From positions 1 through 63,908 of the forward strand of contig RPRQ01000023.1 in assembly GCA_003818205.1 (NCBI GenBank): a stretch of 63,908 nucleotides of DNA, written 5' to 3'. Of the stretch, positions 25,263 through 34,070 are shown piece by piece. Made by a program: the position numbers and the translations under genes. How positions within the stretch are numbered: position 1 is the first letter of the stretch; each line of letters begins with the position of its first letter. The notes under the pieces were generated by a model. It did not search any database, was not told where the DNA came from, and saw only the letters and a list, made by a program, of their open reading frames with translations. The stretch is from Bacteroidales bacterium (GTDB lineage: Bacteria; Bacteroidota; Bacteroidia; Bacteroidales; Tenuifilaceae).

Positions 25263-26426
25263 ATGTCATATACCAATCTAAAACGTGTTGACCTGATTTT
25301 CGACCAGGATTGCAATCCTAAAGAAATCATCAAGAACACCTTTGCAAAAAACAATGACCAAATAGTAAATGAACTACTCGAATCTGGGTTAAAGGGTCGT
25401 GGAGGTGCGGGTTTCCCTACTGCATTGAAGTGGAAATATACAGCAGAACAACCCGAACCTAATAAATACATTATATGTAATGCCGATGAAGGTGAACCAG
25501 GAACCTTTAAGGATCGCGAAATACTTTTCAAAGTACCACAAAAGGTATTCGGGGGTATGGTTGTTTGCGCAAAGGTTATTGGCGCGAAAGAAGGATTCCT
25601 TTACCTACGCGGCGAGTATCGATTTTTACTTCCCGAACTAGAGGCACAGCTTGCTAAATTTCATGCTGACCTTAAAGATCTAAAGATTGATTTTAAGATC
25701 AAAATCGTAATGGGTAGCGGTGCTTACATCTGCGGAGAGGAAAGTGCTCTATTCGAATCGATGGAAGGTCACCGTGGTGAACCACGTAATAAACCTCCCT
25801 ATCCTACCGTTTCAGGATTCCGTAGTAAACCAACAGTTATCAACAACGTTGAAACGTTAGTTTACGCCTTCATGATCTGCATGCACGGTGCTCGCAAATT
25901 TAAGGAGCTAGGAACAGCTGACTCACGCGGATCAAAAGTATTTTCAATTTCTGGCGATACACCCAAAGCGGGTATCTATGAACTTGAACTAGGTATGACT
26001 GTGGAGCAATTCGTTGATGATTTTGGTGATGGAGATACAAAAGCTGTGCAAGTTGGTGGAGCTTCAGGGTTTTGCGTTCCACGGAAGAAGTTTAAAGAAA
26101 CCATTATCGGTTTTGAAGGCGTTCCAACTGGTGGTTCAATGATGATTTTCAACAGTTCACGCTCCATGTACAACGTACTTCATAACTACCTTGAGTTCTT
26201 CGAAGAAGAATCATGCGGACAGTGTACCCCTTGTAGGGTTGGTTGTCAGCAGCTGATTAAAGGAATCGAAGCGGTTAAGAAAGGGCAAAAACATGCGAAC
26301 TACCTTGAACATCTTCAAAAATTGGCTCAAACCATGAAGATAACCGCTAAATGCGGACTTGGACAAAGCGTTGCCAACTCATTCTTCTCAATCGTTGAGA
26401 ATTTTAAAGAAGAGATGATCTACTAA
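25263..26426 (+). CDS. Compact NuoF-like FMN/NAD(H) subunit of [FeFe]-hydrogenase 1 (HydB)
   Basis: 387 residues. FMN/NADH-binding blocks GLKGRGGAGFPTALKW, CNADEGEPGTFKDREI and CGEESALFESMEGHRGEPR are present, then the SLBB-type region and the C-terminal [4Fe-4S] ligands ESCGQCTPCRVGC with the later KCGLGQS. It lacks both the N-terminal [2Fe-2S] thioredoxin-like domain and the C-terminal two-[4Fe-4S] ferredoxin domain that the second operon's counterpart has. In characterised bifurcating enzymes the C-terminal clusters matter for ferredoxin coupling, so this complex may use NADH alone. A GAGGAG ribosome-binding site lies eight bases before the start. Confidence 0.9.
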   Translation: MSYTNLKRVDLIFDQDCNPKEIIKNTFAKNNDQIVNELLESGLKGRGGAGFPTALKWKYTAEQPEPNKYIICNADEGEPGTFKDREILFKVPQKVFGGMVVCAKVIGAKEGFLYLRGEYRFLLPELEAQLAKFHADLKDLKIDFKIKIVMGSGAYICGEESALFESMEGHRGEPRNKPPYPTVSGFRSKPTVINNVETLVYAFMICMHGARKFKELGTADSRGSKVFSISGDTPKAGIYELELGMTVEQFVDDFGDGDTKAVQVGGASGFCVPRKKFKETIIGFEGVPTGGSMMIFNSSRSMYNVLHNYLEFFEEESCGQCTPCRVGCQQLIKGIEAVKKGQKHANYLEHLQKLAQTMKITAKCGLGQSVANSFFSIVENFKEEMIY

Positions 26427-26451
26427 GCGTAAACTGAAAAAAAGTAAAACA

Positions 26452-28242
26452 ATGTCAAAAAAGATAAATCTCAAAATAGATGGTATCTCCGTAACCGTTG
26501 ATGAAGGAACTACCATTCTACAGGCTGCCAAACAGCTAAATATTCATATCCCTACCCTTTGCTATCATGACGATCTCTGCATTGCAGGGAACTGCCGTGT
26601 TTGCGTTGTTGAGATGAAAGGTTCAAGAACCCTTCCTGCATCATGCGCAATGCCAACATCAGAAGGAATGGAGATTATGACCAACACTCTAAAAGTTCGT
26701 ACAGCCCGTAAGCATATCATCGACCTTTTATTGAGCGAGCATAACGCAAAGTGTACCACTTGCTACAAAAATGGTAAGTGTGAACTCCAGGAACTTGCTT
26801 CAGAAAGTAAGATATCAACAGAATCGTTTATCGATTTAGTTCCTCATAAGAACTACCAAATGGACTCTTACTCTCCTTCAATTATTAAAGATGATAGTAA
26901 GTGTATCCGCTGTCAACGTTGTGTAAGAACCTGTGAAGAACTACAGCATGTCAGCGCTCTTAGCGTTGCCTATAAAGGCGATAAGATGAAAATATCGACC
27001 TTCTTCGAGAACCCAATGTTTGAGGTAGTTTGTACCAATTGCGGTCAATGCGTTAACCGCTGTCCTACCGGTGCTCTTGTTGAGCGAAACTATTTGGATG
27101 AAGTATGGGCTGCCATCTATGATCCCGATAAACATGTAGTAGTTCAGACAGCTCCTGCTGTAAGAGTTGCTCTTGGTGAGGACTTAGGTCTCGAATCAGG
27201 TGTTATCGTAACTGGAAAAATGGTTACTGCACTTAGACGACTGGGATTTGATTCTGTTTTAGATACCGATTTCACTGCCGATTTAACCATAATGGAGGAA
27301 GGTTTTGAACTTCTTACCCGTTTGAAGAAAGCGTTGGTTGATAAAGATCCAAACGTTAAGTTACCTATGGCTACTAGCTGTTCTCCAGGTTGGATTAAGT
27401 TCATTGAGCATACCTATCCAGAGTATTTAGGCAATCTATCTACTTGTAAATCACCACAGCAGATGTTTGGTGCTTTAGCCAAGACATATTATGCTCAAAA
27501 GAAAAATATTGACCCTTCGAAGATCGTTTCCATATCAATTATGCCTTGTACTGCCAAAAAATTTGAAGCTGATAGACCAGAAATGCGCTCAAGCGGTTAT
27601 AAGGATGTTGATTACGTTTTAACAACCCGTGAGCTTGCCATTATGATTAAGCAGGCTGGGTTAGATTTTTCAGCTTTGGAAGAATCACACTATGATAGCT
27701 TTATGGGAGCATCTACTGGTGCTGCTGTAATTTTTGGAGCAACCGGTGGTGTTATGGAAGCCGCACTAAGAACAGCTTATGAAGTTGTAACTGGCCGAGA
27801 GGTTCCTTTCGATGGTCTTAACATCACTCCAGTTCGTGGTATGGAAGGCGTTCGTGAAGCTTCAGTAAAGATTGAAGGAACAACCGCTGATTGGAAATTC
27901 CTTGAGGGAGCAGAACTTAAATGCGTTGTAGCACATGGTTTAACCAATGCTAAAAAGGTGATGGATAGCGTTCGCGATGGCAAATCCAGCTATCATTTCA
28001 TGGAAATTATGGCTTGCCCTGGTGGATGTATTGGTGGTGGCGGACAGCCTATCCCGACCAATGCTGAAATTAGAAGGAAACGTACCGAAGCAATATATGC
28101 AGAAGACTCTGGTATGAAAATTCGTAAATCGCACGAGAACCCTGAGATTATTGCAATCTATAAAGAGTTCTTAAAGGAACCACTAGGACATAAATCGCAC
28201 GAACTACTTCATACTCATTATAAAGCAAGAGCGAGAAATTAA
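26452..28242 (+). CDS. [FeFe]-hydrogenase catalytic subunit 1 (HydA, NuoG-like N-terminus)
   Basis: 596 residues. Domains in order: plant-type [2Fe-2S] (LCYHDDLCIAGNCRVC...SCA, about 1-75), His/Cys [4Fe-4S] (HNAKCTTCYKNGKC, about 100), two [4Fe-4S] (CIRCQRCVRTC and CTNCGQCVNRC, about 150-205), then the H-cluster domain with L1 TSCSPGW, L2 MPCTAKKFE and L3 MACPGGCIGGGGQP, and a small-subunit-like tail. L1 has Ser where the second hydrogenase here has Cys (TSCC). No strong ribosome-binding site precedes it. It should interconvert protons and H2 in the cytoplasm. Maturases HydEFG are not in the window. Confidence 0.95.
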   Translation: MSKKINLKIDGISVTVDEGTTILQAAKQLNIHIPTLCYHDDLCIAGNCRVCVVEMKGSRTLPASCAMPTSEGMEIMTNTLKVRTARKHIIDLLLSEHNAKCTTCYKNGKCELQELASESKISTESFIDLVPHKNYQMDSYSPSIIKDDSKCIRCQRCVRTCEELQHVSALSVAYKGDKMKISTFFENPMFEVVCTNCGQCVNRCPTGALVERNYLDEVWAAIYDPDKHVVVQTAPAVRVALGEDLGLESGVIVTGKMVTALRRLGFDSVLDTDFTADLTIMEEGFELLTRLKKALVDKDPNVKLPMATSCSPGWIKFIEHTYPEYLGNLSTCKSPQQMFGALAKTYYAQKKNIDPSKIVSISIMPCTAKKFEADRPEMRSSGYKDVDYVLTTRELAIMIKQAGLDFSALEESHYDSFMGASTGAAVIFGATGGVMEAALRTAYEVVTGREVPFDGLNITPVRGMEGVREASVKIEGTTADWKFLEGAELKCVVAHGLTNAKKVMDSVRDGKSSYHFMEIMACPGGCIGGGGQPIPTNAEIRRKRTEAIYAEDSGMKIRKSHENPEIIAIYKEFLKEPLGHKSHELLHTHYKARARN

Positions 28243-28304
28243 TTATTGTTGACAAAAAAAGAGGGCGAAAATTTTCGCCCTCTTTTTTTGTCAACAATAA
28301 TTAA
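28239..28304 (+). terminator. Perfect 66-bp palindrome, end of hydrogenase operon 1
   Basis: Arms 28239-28271 and 28272-28304 are exact reverse complements for all 33 bases, with no spacer. The core AGGGCGAAAATTTTCGCCCT flanked by A7/T7 is a classic bidirectional terminator. The outer 15 bases extend the pairing and contain the hydA stop codon. Such a long spacer-less palindrome is unusual. Confidence 0.85.
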
Positions 28305-28613
28305 CTGTACTATTTCCTCTAATGCGATGGGATACTAGAAGGCCATCGCTTCAAAAATAATATCATAAGGTGGTATCCGAATGTTTTAACCGTAATGAGC
28401 AACCATACCACATAAAGAATGAATTCTTTATGATATCTGTATATAAATTTCTTTGCGATATTTGTGCCTTCGCTGTGCTCCTGCCGAAGTTTCGGCGTAA
28501 ACGTTACATGAAACATATTATCATACATATTTGAATACCTTTACCATAGACTACCTAAATAGTTATATATTTCATTTATTAACCTGAAATCACAAAACGG
28601 AACATCAACCAAC
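28305..28613. other. Spacer before the MobB-MobA gene
   Basis: 309 bases with no supported gene. A short hairpin GCCGAA-GT-TTCGGC lies near 28482-28496. A 69-residue minus-strand frame exists but has no family character. Confidence 0.4.
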
Positions 28614-29762
28614 ATGCTTAAACGATCTAACTTCATCATTATTGGTTCAACAGGTAATTATACCGGCAAAACAGAATTTGCCTGTAGGCTTATTGAAAAC
28701 CATTCAAGAAAGAATCAAGTAATTGGAGTGAAGGTGCTTACCATTGACCCAAGCAAAGGAAACTGCCCTGTAGGTATTGATCGTTGTGATGTTAAGAGTT
28801 CACTTGTGGATGACTTTAATATAACGGAAGAAACCATACTGTACCCAAATAAGAATACCTCTCGAATGCTAAAATCGGGTGCTCAAAGGGTGTTCTTGCT
28901 GAAAGTGAACAAAAATTCATTGGAGAAAGGGCTTAATGCCCTATTGGAGATAATCCCGACCAATGTAATGGTTATCTGCGAATCAAATTCTTTAAGGAAA
29001 GTACTAGAACCAGGCTTGTTTTTGGTGATAAAAGATGTAGCGGACAAAGCCATTAAGGAGAGCTGCTCAGAGGTTATTCATTTCGCAAACAAAATAATTA
29101 AGTTCAGCAAAATGAACTGGAATTTTCCTCCCAATCGGATTCTGATAAAGGATGATGGCTGGATAATTAAGGAAAAAGCTACGGCAATCATTCTAGCTGG
29201 CGGTAAGAGTTCACGCATGGGAGGTGAAGATAAAAGTTTACTACCCATCAACGATGAACCATTAATCCAAAGCATAACTAAGCAGCTGTCCGAACATTTT
29301 GATGAGGTTATCATCGGAGCCAACGATGCAGAAAAGTACAACTTCCTAAACTTGCGGATAATCCCCGATATTGAAAGGGGTAAGGGTCCGCTGATGGGGA
29401 TATATTCCTGCTTGAAGGCTTCAAAAAGCGATGTGAACTTTATTACGGCATGCGACATTCCGGTTATGAACCTATCACTAATCCATAGCATGATTAATTT
29501 ATCTTCCAATACCGATATCGTAATGCCTCTTTCCAAGGAAAATGAACAAGAACCCTTGTTTGCCGTTTATCGTAAAAGAGTTGCTGAAAAAGCAGAAAGA
29601 ATTCTTCAGGAAAATGGTAGGAGAATCATTGATCTACTAAAGCATTCAAGTTACCAATATGTCGATTTTGATTGCGGCACTTGGTATCAGAACCTTAACC
29701 ACAAAGAAGAGTATTTGAAATTTGTTAAAAACCCCGATGAGCGTGATTGTAATAGGGTTTGA
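28614..29762 (+). CDS. MobB-like / MobA fusion, molybdenum cofactor guanylyltransferase
   Basis: 382 residues in two domains. The N-terminal 180 residues hold a P-loop, GSTGNYTGKTEFACRL (about 13-28), like the MobB GTPase, although the Walker A is degenerate. The C-terminal MobA domain starts IILAGGKSSRMGGEDKSLLP (about 193) with the GTP-binding LAGG-RMGG-K motif, then DIERGKGPLMGI and TACDIPVM with the Mg-binding Asp. It should attach GMP to molybdopterin. The gene stands alone between the hydrogenase and cytochrome regions. With SelD nearby, it may support a Se/Mo enzyme encoded elsewhere. Confidence 0.87.
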   Translation: MLKRSNFIIIGSTGNYTGKTEFACRLIENHSRKNQVIGVKVLTIDPSKGNCPVGIDRCDVKSSLVDDFNITEETILYPNKNTSRMLKSGAQRVFLLKVNKNSLEKGLNALLEIIPTNVMVICESNSLRKVLEPGLFLVIKDVADKAIKESCSEVIHFANKIIKFSKMNWNFPPNRILIKDDGWIIKEKATAIILAGGKSSRMGGEDKSLLPINDEPLIQSITKQLSEHFDEVIIGANDAEKYNFLNLRIIPDIERGKGPLMGIYSCLKASKSDVNFITACDIPVMNLSLIHSMINLSSNTDIVMPLSKENEQEPLFAVYRKRVAEKAERILQENGRRIIDLLKHSSYQYVDFDCGTWYQNLNHKEEYLKFVKNPDERDCNRV

Positions 29763-30106
29763 TAACGTTTAAGTTTTATCAACGATAATAATTACAGTTT
29801 TTAAAACTGCTTAAGTTTTAAAATACAAAAACGTTAACCACACCCTGACACGCTTATAGCGTGAGAGTCAACAGAGTAAAGAACACAGAGCACACGGAGT
29901 TAATGGCTAAAAGCCATTTCTGTCCTTTGCATTCTTTAATATTATTATTCAGGCTCGTAATATTATATTGTTTCAATATTAGACGTTATATAGATTAGAT
30001 TGTAATTATATGACTATCAATGTCGATATTCAGCAGCTGTTGCTTAATCTGTATAAAGTCTATTATAAATTTATGAAACACCCATGAACAAGCTTAGGGT
30101 GAAATG

Positions 30107-30266
30107 CCGTAGGCATGACATTATTCTCTGTTCTATCTACTTTATAATGTCGCCCCTACGGAGCTAAAATACTACATTGATATATTTTTTACCATAATTT
30201 CACCCCTCTGGGGTTTGTTTTTAATGGCTTCATAAACCTATTTGTGACTTAATCAGCAGACCCTAA
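30107..30266. repeat. Second copy of the CCGTAGGCATGACATT unit
   Basis: Positions 30107-30213 match 24222-24327 almost base for base. An outer pair GGGTGAAAT / ATTTCACCC brackets it, and ACTTAATCAGCAGACCCTAA (30247-30266) is the exact complement of 24093-24112. The surrounding spacer 29763-30517 has no gene; near 29860-29905 is a weak CACAGAG-type repeat and at 30305-30324 a CCTGCCTACCGAGGCAGG hairpin. Confidence 0.7.
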
Positions 30267-30395
30267 TTAAATAACAAAACATTAACACTGTATCCTTCGT
30301 ACTCCCTGCCTACCGAGGCAGGTTAGTAGTTAATTCTTCTTTTTGAACACCCACTTTTTTCATATAGCCAATCACCGCCATCCAACAACCCAATA

Positions 30396-30409
30396 TTGAT
30401 ATATATCAA
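30396..30409. promoter_or_regulatory. Consensus FNR-type box upstream of the cytochrome operon
   Basis: TTGATATATATCAA is a perfect 14-base palindrome and an exact match to TTGAT-N4-ATCAA. It is 108 bases before the first cytochrome gene. A TACCTTTG (30487-30494) fitting the Bacteroidota -7 consensus TAnnTTTG lies between. The distance is larger than for a classic FNR-activated promoter. Confidence 0.55.
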
Positions 30410-30517
30410 CATTAACCATGACAAACAGCATCGAAAGCATTGGCTAATAACACTCCTATAAACTGCCTTAAAATACTATTAACGAATACCTTTGAAGCAA
30501 ATTAATAATCATTAGCC

Positions 30518-30904
30518 ATGAACCAGAAAATAGGACTAACAAGACAAATTTTAGCCGCTGTACTTATACTTAGCTCAGCGTCTGTATTTGTTTCGTGCGA
30601 AAAATATGCCTACGATCCCCCAAAGATTGACCTTACCACTCCGGTCAGCTTTAAAAATGAGATTTTTCCAATCTTTAACAGCAATTGTAAGGGTTGTCAT
30701 AGTGGAGGTAAACTAGATTTTAACTCTTTAGCATCAACTTGGACATCAATAAACAAAACAACATATATAACCGCTGGTAACCCTGAATCGAGCTTAATTT
30801 ATACTAAACTGAATGAGTCCTCTCATAGTACAAAATGTTCGACCGAAGAACGAAACAAAATATATGTATGGATAACCCAAGGCGCCCTAAACGATAACGA
30901 GTAA
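30518..30904 (+). CDS. Lipoprotein-like c-type cytochrome, monohaem
   Basis: 128 residues. A hydrophobic leader ends in SVFVSCEK, which resembles a lipobox with an acidic +2 residue. One haem-binding motif CKGCH lies in FNSNCKGCHSGG (about residue 65), inside a typical cytochrome fold opening FKNEIFPIFNSNC. This pattern (DUF1549/PSCyt-like, c-type with the haem in the first third) occurs in Bacteroidota electron-transfer operons. It is the first gene of the island, 15 bases ahead of the barrel gene. Partner and potential are unknown. Confidence 0.8.
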   Translation: MNQKIGLTRQILAAVLILSSASVFVSCEKYAYDPPKIDLTTPVSFKNEIFPIFNSNCKGCHSGGKLDFNSLASTWTSINKTTYITAGNPESSLIYTKLNESSHSTKCSTEERNKIYVWITQGALNDNE

Positions 30905-30919
30905 TCAATTAATCTAAAC

Positions 30920-31813
30920 ATGAAAAACATGAAAAAAATACTTTTTGCCCTAATGATGCTGGCATTTATTTCACCTGCATTCAGCCAAGAAGAGGAACAA
31001 ACCCAAACCGAGGATAAACCTGTAAAAAATACATTTGAAGCCGTAACCCTAATCGATAACCAAACGGTAATGACCCCATTTAAAGGAGCATTAGAGTTAC
31101 AAATACAGCACCGGTTTAGCTTAATTGAGAATATTCATAACCTATACGGAATTTACGGCTCAGCCAATACCCGTTTAGGCCTGAACTATGGCATTACCGA
31201 CAGGATAATGTTTGGTATTGGAACAGTAAGATATAATCAACTTGCTGACATTCAGTGGAAATACAAGATACTTCAGCAAACCAAGTCGAATAGTATGCCA
31301 ATAACCCTTGCATATTACGGTAATATTACAATAAACCTAAGGGATTCGAGTACTGGTGTTTTTGGGCCAACCAATGGTGGTCGATTTAAAGAAATCCATA
31401 GATTAGCATACCTAAATCAGCTAATCGTTGCACGGAAGTTTACCGATAGGTTCTCATTTCAAATCGCCCCTACCCTATTCTATTTTAACTCAGTTCCAAT
31501 GGGTTATAAAAACTTAAACTTATCCATTTCGGCAGGTGGTCGTTATAATGTATTCGGCGCACACTCGGTTATGCTTGAGTATAACCAGCTGATTACAAAA
31601 CAGGATTCAATTGTAATCGGTAGCAGCTATGTTAAGGAGCAACCACAACCCAACGTGGCCATTGGATGGGAAATCGGAACAGCCACCCATTGCTTTCAAG
31701 TATTCATAGCAAATTTCGACAAAATTAACGGTCAATACGATTTGCTTTACAACACCAATGATTTCAAGAAGAGAAAATATCTTTTTGGGTTTAACATTAC
31801 CGTAAGGTTCTAA
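30920..31813 (+). CDS. DUF5777-type outer-membrane beta-barrel protein
   Basis: 297 residues. A signal peptide (MKNMKKILFALMMLAFISPAFS) is followed by a short acidic segment (QEEEQTQTED) and then alternating amphipathic strands to the end. The last residue is Phe after a strand ending NITVRF, the usual C-terminal barrel signature. LGLNYGITDRIMFGIG and LQIQHRFS are characteristic of the DUF5777 barrel family. It sits between a haem lipoprotein and a 7-haem cytochrome, so it may be the pore of an electron conduit across the outer membrane; this is inference. Confidence 0.75.
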   Translation: MKNMKKILFALMMLAFISPAFSQEEEQTQTEDKPVKNTFEAVTLIDNQTVMTPFKGALELQIQHRFSLIENIHNLYGIYGSANTRLGLNYGITDRIMFGIGTVRYNQLADIQWKYKILQQTKSNSMPITLAYYGNITINLRDSSTGVFGPTNGGRFKEIHRLAYLNQLIVARKFTDRFSFQIAPTLFYFNSVPMGYKNLNLSISAGGRYNVFGAHSVMLEYNQLITKQDSIVIGSSYVKEQPQPNVAIGWEIGTATHCFQVFIANFDKINGQYDLLYNTNDFKKRKYLFGFNITVRF

Positions 31814-31835
31814 CATTAATAATAATTCTAAATAA

Positions 31836-32843
31836 ATGTATTTTAAGATATTTAGAACAACTTCAACGATAGTACTAGCAGGTGTCCTCCTTGCAAACAC
31901 CTCATTTGCCTTTACGCTAAAAAAAGAGGATTGGAAACCAAAGGATACAACTAACCTTGTTTCGCAATTCTACAAGGAGAACGAGAGCTGTTTAAAGTGC
32001 CATGGCGAAAGAATTTATGAGTATGTCAACGAAAGCCAAGGTACTACCATTAGGCACAGCATGAGCATCGAAAGGTTTATTAATCGAGACGCATTCTATA
32101 GCTCAAATCATAAAACGTTTAAGTGTACCGATTGTCACTCGGAGGAGTATATGAAATTCCCTCATGCCGGAGAGCTCAGAATGGAGCAAATGTATAGCTG
32201 TATCGACTGCCATGGCAATGATCCCAAATACTCACAATTCCATTTTGAAGAGATCGAAGCGGAATATCAGCAAAGCACCCATTTTCAAATGGAGAAGGAC
32301 GGCTTTACTTGCTGGAAATGCCATAATCCGCATTCATATCAGATTTCTATTAGGAATACTGAGAACCTTAAAAAAACCATAGCGTACGATAATGCTATCT
32401 GCTTGAACTGCCACTCCGATTTTGATCGTTTCCAGCTGCTATCGGATAGAGAGGAGATAAATATTCTAAAAAAGCATGATTGGCTGCCCAACCAGACCGC
32501 ACACTTCCAAAGCGTGAGGTGCATTGAGTGCCATACCAACTCGAATGATAGCCTGCTCGTCTCGCATCTTATCATGCCTAAGGATAGCGCCGTTCGACGT
32601 TGCAATGAATGTCACTCACAGAACTCAATTCTAATGGCTTCGCTTTACAAGTTTCAATCGAAGGAGAAACGAAAAGATGGATTTGTTAATGGAATCCTAC
32701 TAAACGAGTCGTATGTTATTGGGGCTAATCGGAATGAGTATTTGAATAGTTTCAGCTTAATCATATTCGTCCTTGTACTAGGCATAATTGGAATACATAT
32801 CTTTTTTAGAACGGTTCATAAAGTAAAACCCAAAAAGAAATGA
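31836..32843 (+). CDS. Heptahaem c-type cytochrome with C-terminal membrane anchor
   Basis: 335 residues with seven CxxCH motifs: CLKCH, CTDCH, CIDCH, CWKCH, CLNCH, CIECH and CNECH. The N-terminus is a signal peptide (TTSTIVLAGVLLANTSFAF). A C-terminal helix SLIIFVLVLGIIGIHIFF anchors it in the inner membrane with the haems in the periplasm. The stop overlaps the start of the cytochrome b gene (ATGA). Together they should oxidise quinol and feed periplasmic carriers, or work in reverse. I do not recognise a named enzyme in the haem spacing; it is not NrfA. Confidence 0.88.
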   Translation: MYFKIFRTTSTIVLAGVLLANTSFAFTLKKEDWKPKDTTNLVSQFYKENESCLKCHGERIYEYVNESQGTTIRHSMSIERFINRDAFYSSNHKTFKCTDCHSEEYMKFPHAGELRMEQMYSCIDCHGNDPKYSQFHFEEIEAEYQQSTHFQMEKDGFTCWKCHNPHSYQISIRNTENLKKTIAYDNAICLNCHSDFDRFQLLSDREEINILKKHDWLPNQTAHFQSVRCIECHTNSNDSLLVSHLIMPKDSAVRRCNECHSQNSILMASLYKFQSKEKRKDGFVNGILLNESYVIGANRNEYLNSFSLIIFVLVLGIIGIHIFFRTVHKVKPKKK

Positions 32844-33475
32844 GTCATAAATTATATTTATACCCAAAATGGATTAGGGCATGGCATATTCTCAATGCGC
32901 TGCTTTTCATCATCCTAATCATCACGGGGATAAGCATGCAATACACCGATAATATAACTAGTAAATTCATTGTCCGTTTCGACAGGGCTGTAGCCATGCA
33001 CAACTTTGCAGCAGCTGTACTGACCTTTAACTACATTATTTATGTTATTGGGAATGTTCTTACCAAGAATGGAGCTCATTATAAAATCAACCGGAAAATA
33101 ATTTTCAATCAGCTTATTGTACAATTCAAATATTACGCATGGGGAATGTTTAAGGGTCATAAGCATCCCTTCCCGGTAACGGAGGATAGCAAGTTTAACC
33201 CTCTCCAAAAATTTGTTTATGTACTTGCCATGTACGTTGGTATGCCTTTAGTAATCATTTCTGGCATCGGATTACTATTCCCTGAAATAACCGTTAAGGC
33301 AATTTTTGGAGTAAGCGGTTTAATACTAACGGATGTTCTTCACATTACGGTAGGCTTCTTTCTTTCAATCTTTATGATAATCCATATCTATACCTGTACT
33401 CTCGGGGCTAAACCATTCACTCTATTCAAAAGTATGATAACTGGTTACCATGAATCGGATGAGGATAAGCATTAG
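32840..33475 (+). CDS. Cytochrome b561-type diheme membrane subunit
   Basis: 211 residues with four transmembrane helices (ILNALLFIILIITGISM; NFAAAVLTFNYIIYVIGNVL; FVYVLAMYVGMPLVIISGIGLLF; ILTDVLHITVGFFLSIFMII). Histidines in AWHILNALL, VAMHNFAAAV, VLHITVGFF and IIHIYTCTLG fit the b-haem ligands of Ni,Fe-hydrogenase or formate-dehydrogenase type cytochrome b. It is translationally coupled to the 7-haem cytochrome (four-base overlap), so the two form one quinone-linked module. Confidence 0.87.
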   Translation: MSHKLYLYPKWIRAWHILNALLFIILIITGISMQYTDNITSKFIVRFDRAVAMHNFAAAVLTFNYIIYVIGNVLTKNGAHYKINRKIIFNQLIVQFKYYAWGMFKGHKHPFPVTEDSKFNPLQKFVYVLAMYVGMPLVIISGIGLLFPEITVKAIFGVSGLILTDVLHITVGFFLSIFMIIHIYTCTLGAKPFTLFKSMITGYHESDEDKH

Positions 33476-33546
33476 AATTAACTACGATAATTTTCTAATT
33501 TGCATAGTAATTGTAATTAAATAATAAACATAAAAACTACTTGGCT

Positions 33547-33957
33547 ATGAAAACACTAAAGCAAACCTTTACTCTAATCTTTTTAGTAATGCTAGCTGCG
33601 TCCTTTTCTGCAAGCGCACAGCAAGCAAAATCTAAACCTTGGGAAGTTCCTGCAAAGTTTAAGGCGATGAAAAACCCCGTTAAGGCTGATGAAGCTGGAA
33701 TTAATGCTGGCAAAGCCCTTTATAATAAAAATTGTGCTTCGTGCCATGGTAAAACAGGTTTAGGCGATGGTCCTAAAGCGAGAGGTTTAGATACCTTCCC
33801 CGGTGATTTCTCGAAAGGGGAATACCAGAACCAAACCGATGCCGACCACTTTTACAAAACCAAGTTTGGTAGAGAAGAAATGCCAAAATATGATGGGAAA
33901 ATCGACGACGAGGGTATTTGGCAAATGGTTAACTACATGAGAACCTTTAAAAAGTAG
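33547..33957 (+). CDS. Periplasmic monohaem cytochrome c (paralog 1)
   Basis: 136 residues from ATG 33547; a TTG two codons earlier is not needed. The signal peptide ends SASAQQA. The single haem motif CASCH lies in LYNKNCASCHGKTGLGDG, and the distal ligand is probably Met in EEMPKYDGKIDDEGIWQMVNYMR. It is a small soluble carrier. A terminator follows directly (33978-34005), separating it from its close duplicate. Confidence 0.9.
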   Translation: MKTLKQTFTLIFLVMLAASFSASAQQAKSKPWEVPAKFKAMKNPVKADEAGINAGKALYNKNCASCHGKTGLGDGPKARGLDTFPGDFSKGEYQNQTDADHFYKTKFGREEMPKYDGKIDDEGIWQMVNYMRTFKK

Positions 33958-33977
33958 GGCTTCATAATACTGTTAGA

Positions 33978-34005
33978 AACCGTTCTCAAAAGGAACGGTT
34001 TTTTT
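33978..34005 (+). terminator. Terminator between the two cytochrome c paralogs
   Basis: AACCGTTC (33978-33985) pairs with GAACGGTT (33993-34000), followed by a run of seven T residues including the last two of the stem. It should end the cytochrome operon and give the second paralog its own expression. Confidence 0.85.
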
Positions 34006-34070
34006 ACTCCTTTTTTTAAACCAACACAGCAAGATAATTGTTATACAAAGGTTAACCAATAACTACATCA

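Noticed and set aside
28319-28528. 69-residue minus-strand frame in the spacer before the MobB-MobA gene
   Set aside because: It includes a hairpin repeat, has a composition unlike neighbouring proteins and matches no family I know.
31836-32843. NrfA or NrfB nitrite-reductase identity for the 7-haem cytochrome
   Set aside because: The CxxCK catalytic haem of NrfA is absent, and haem number and the membrane tail do not fit NrfB.
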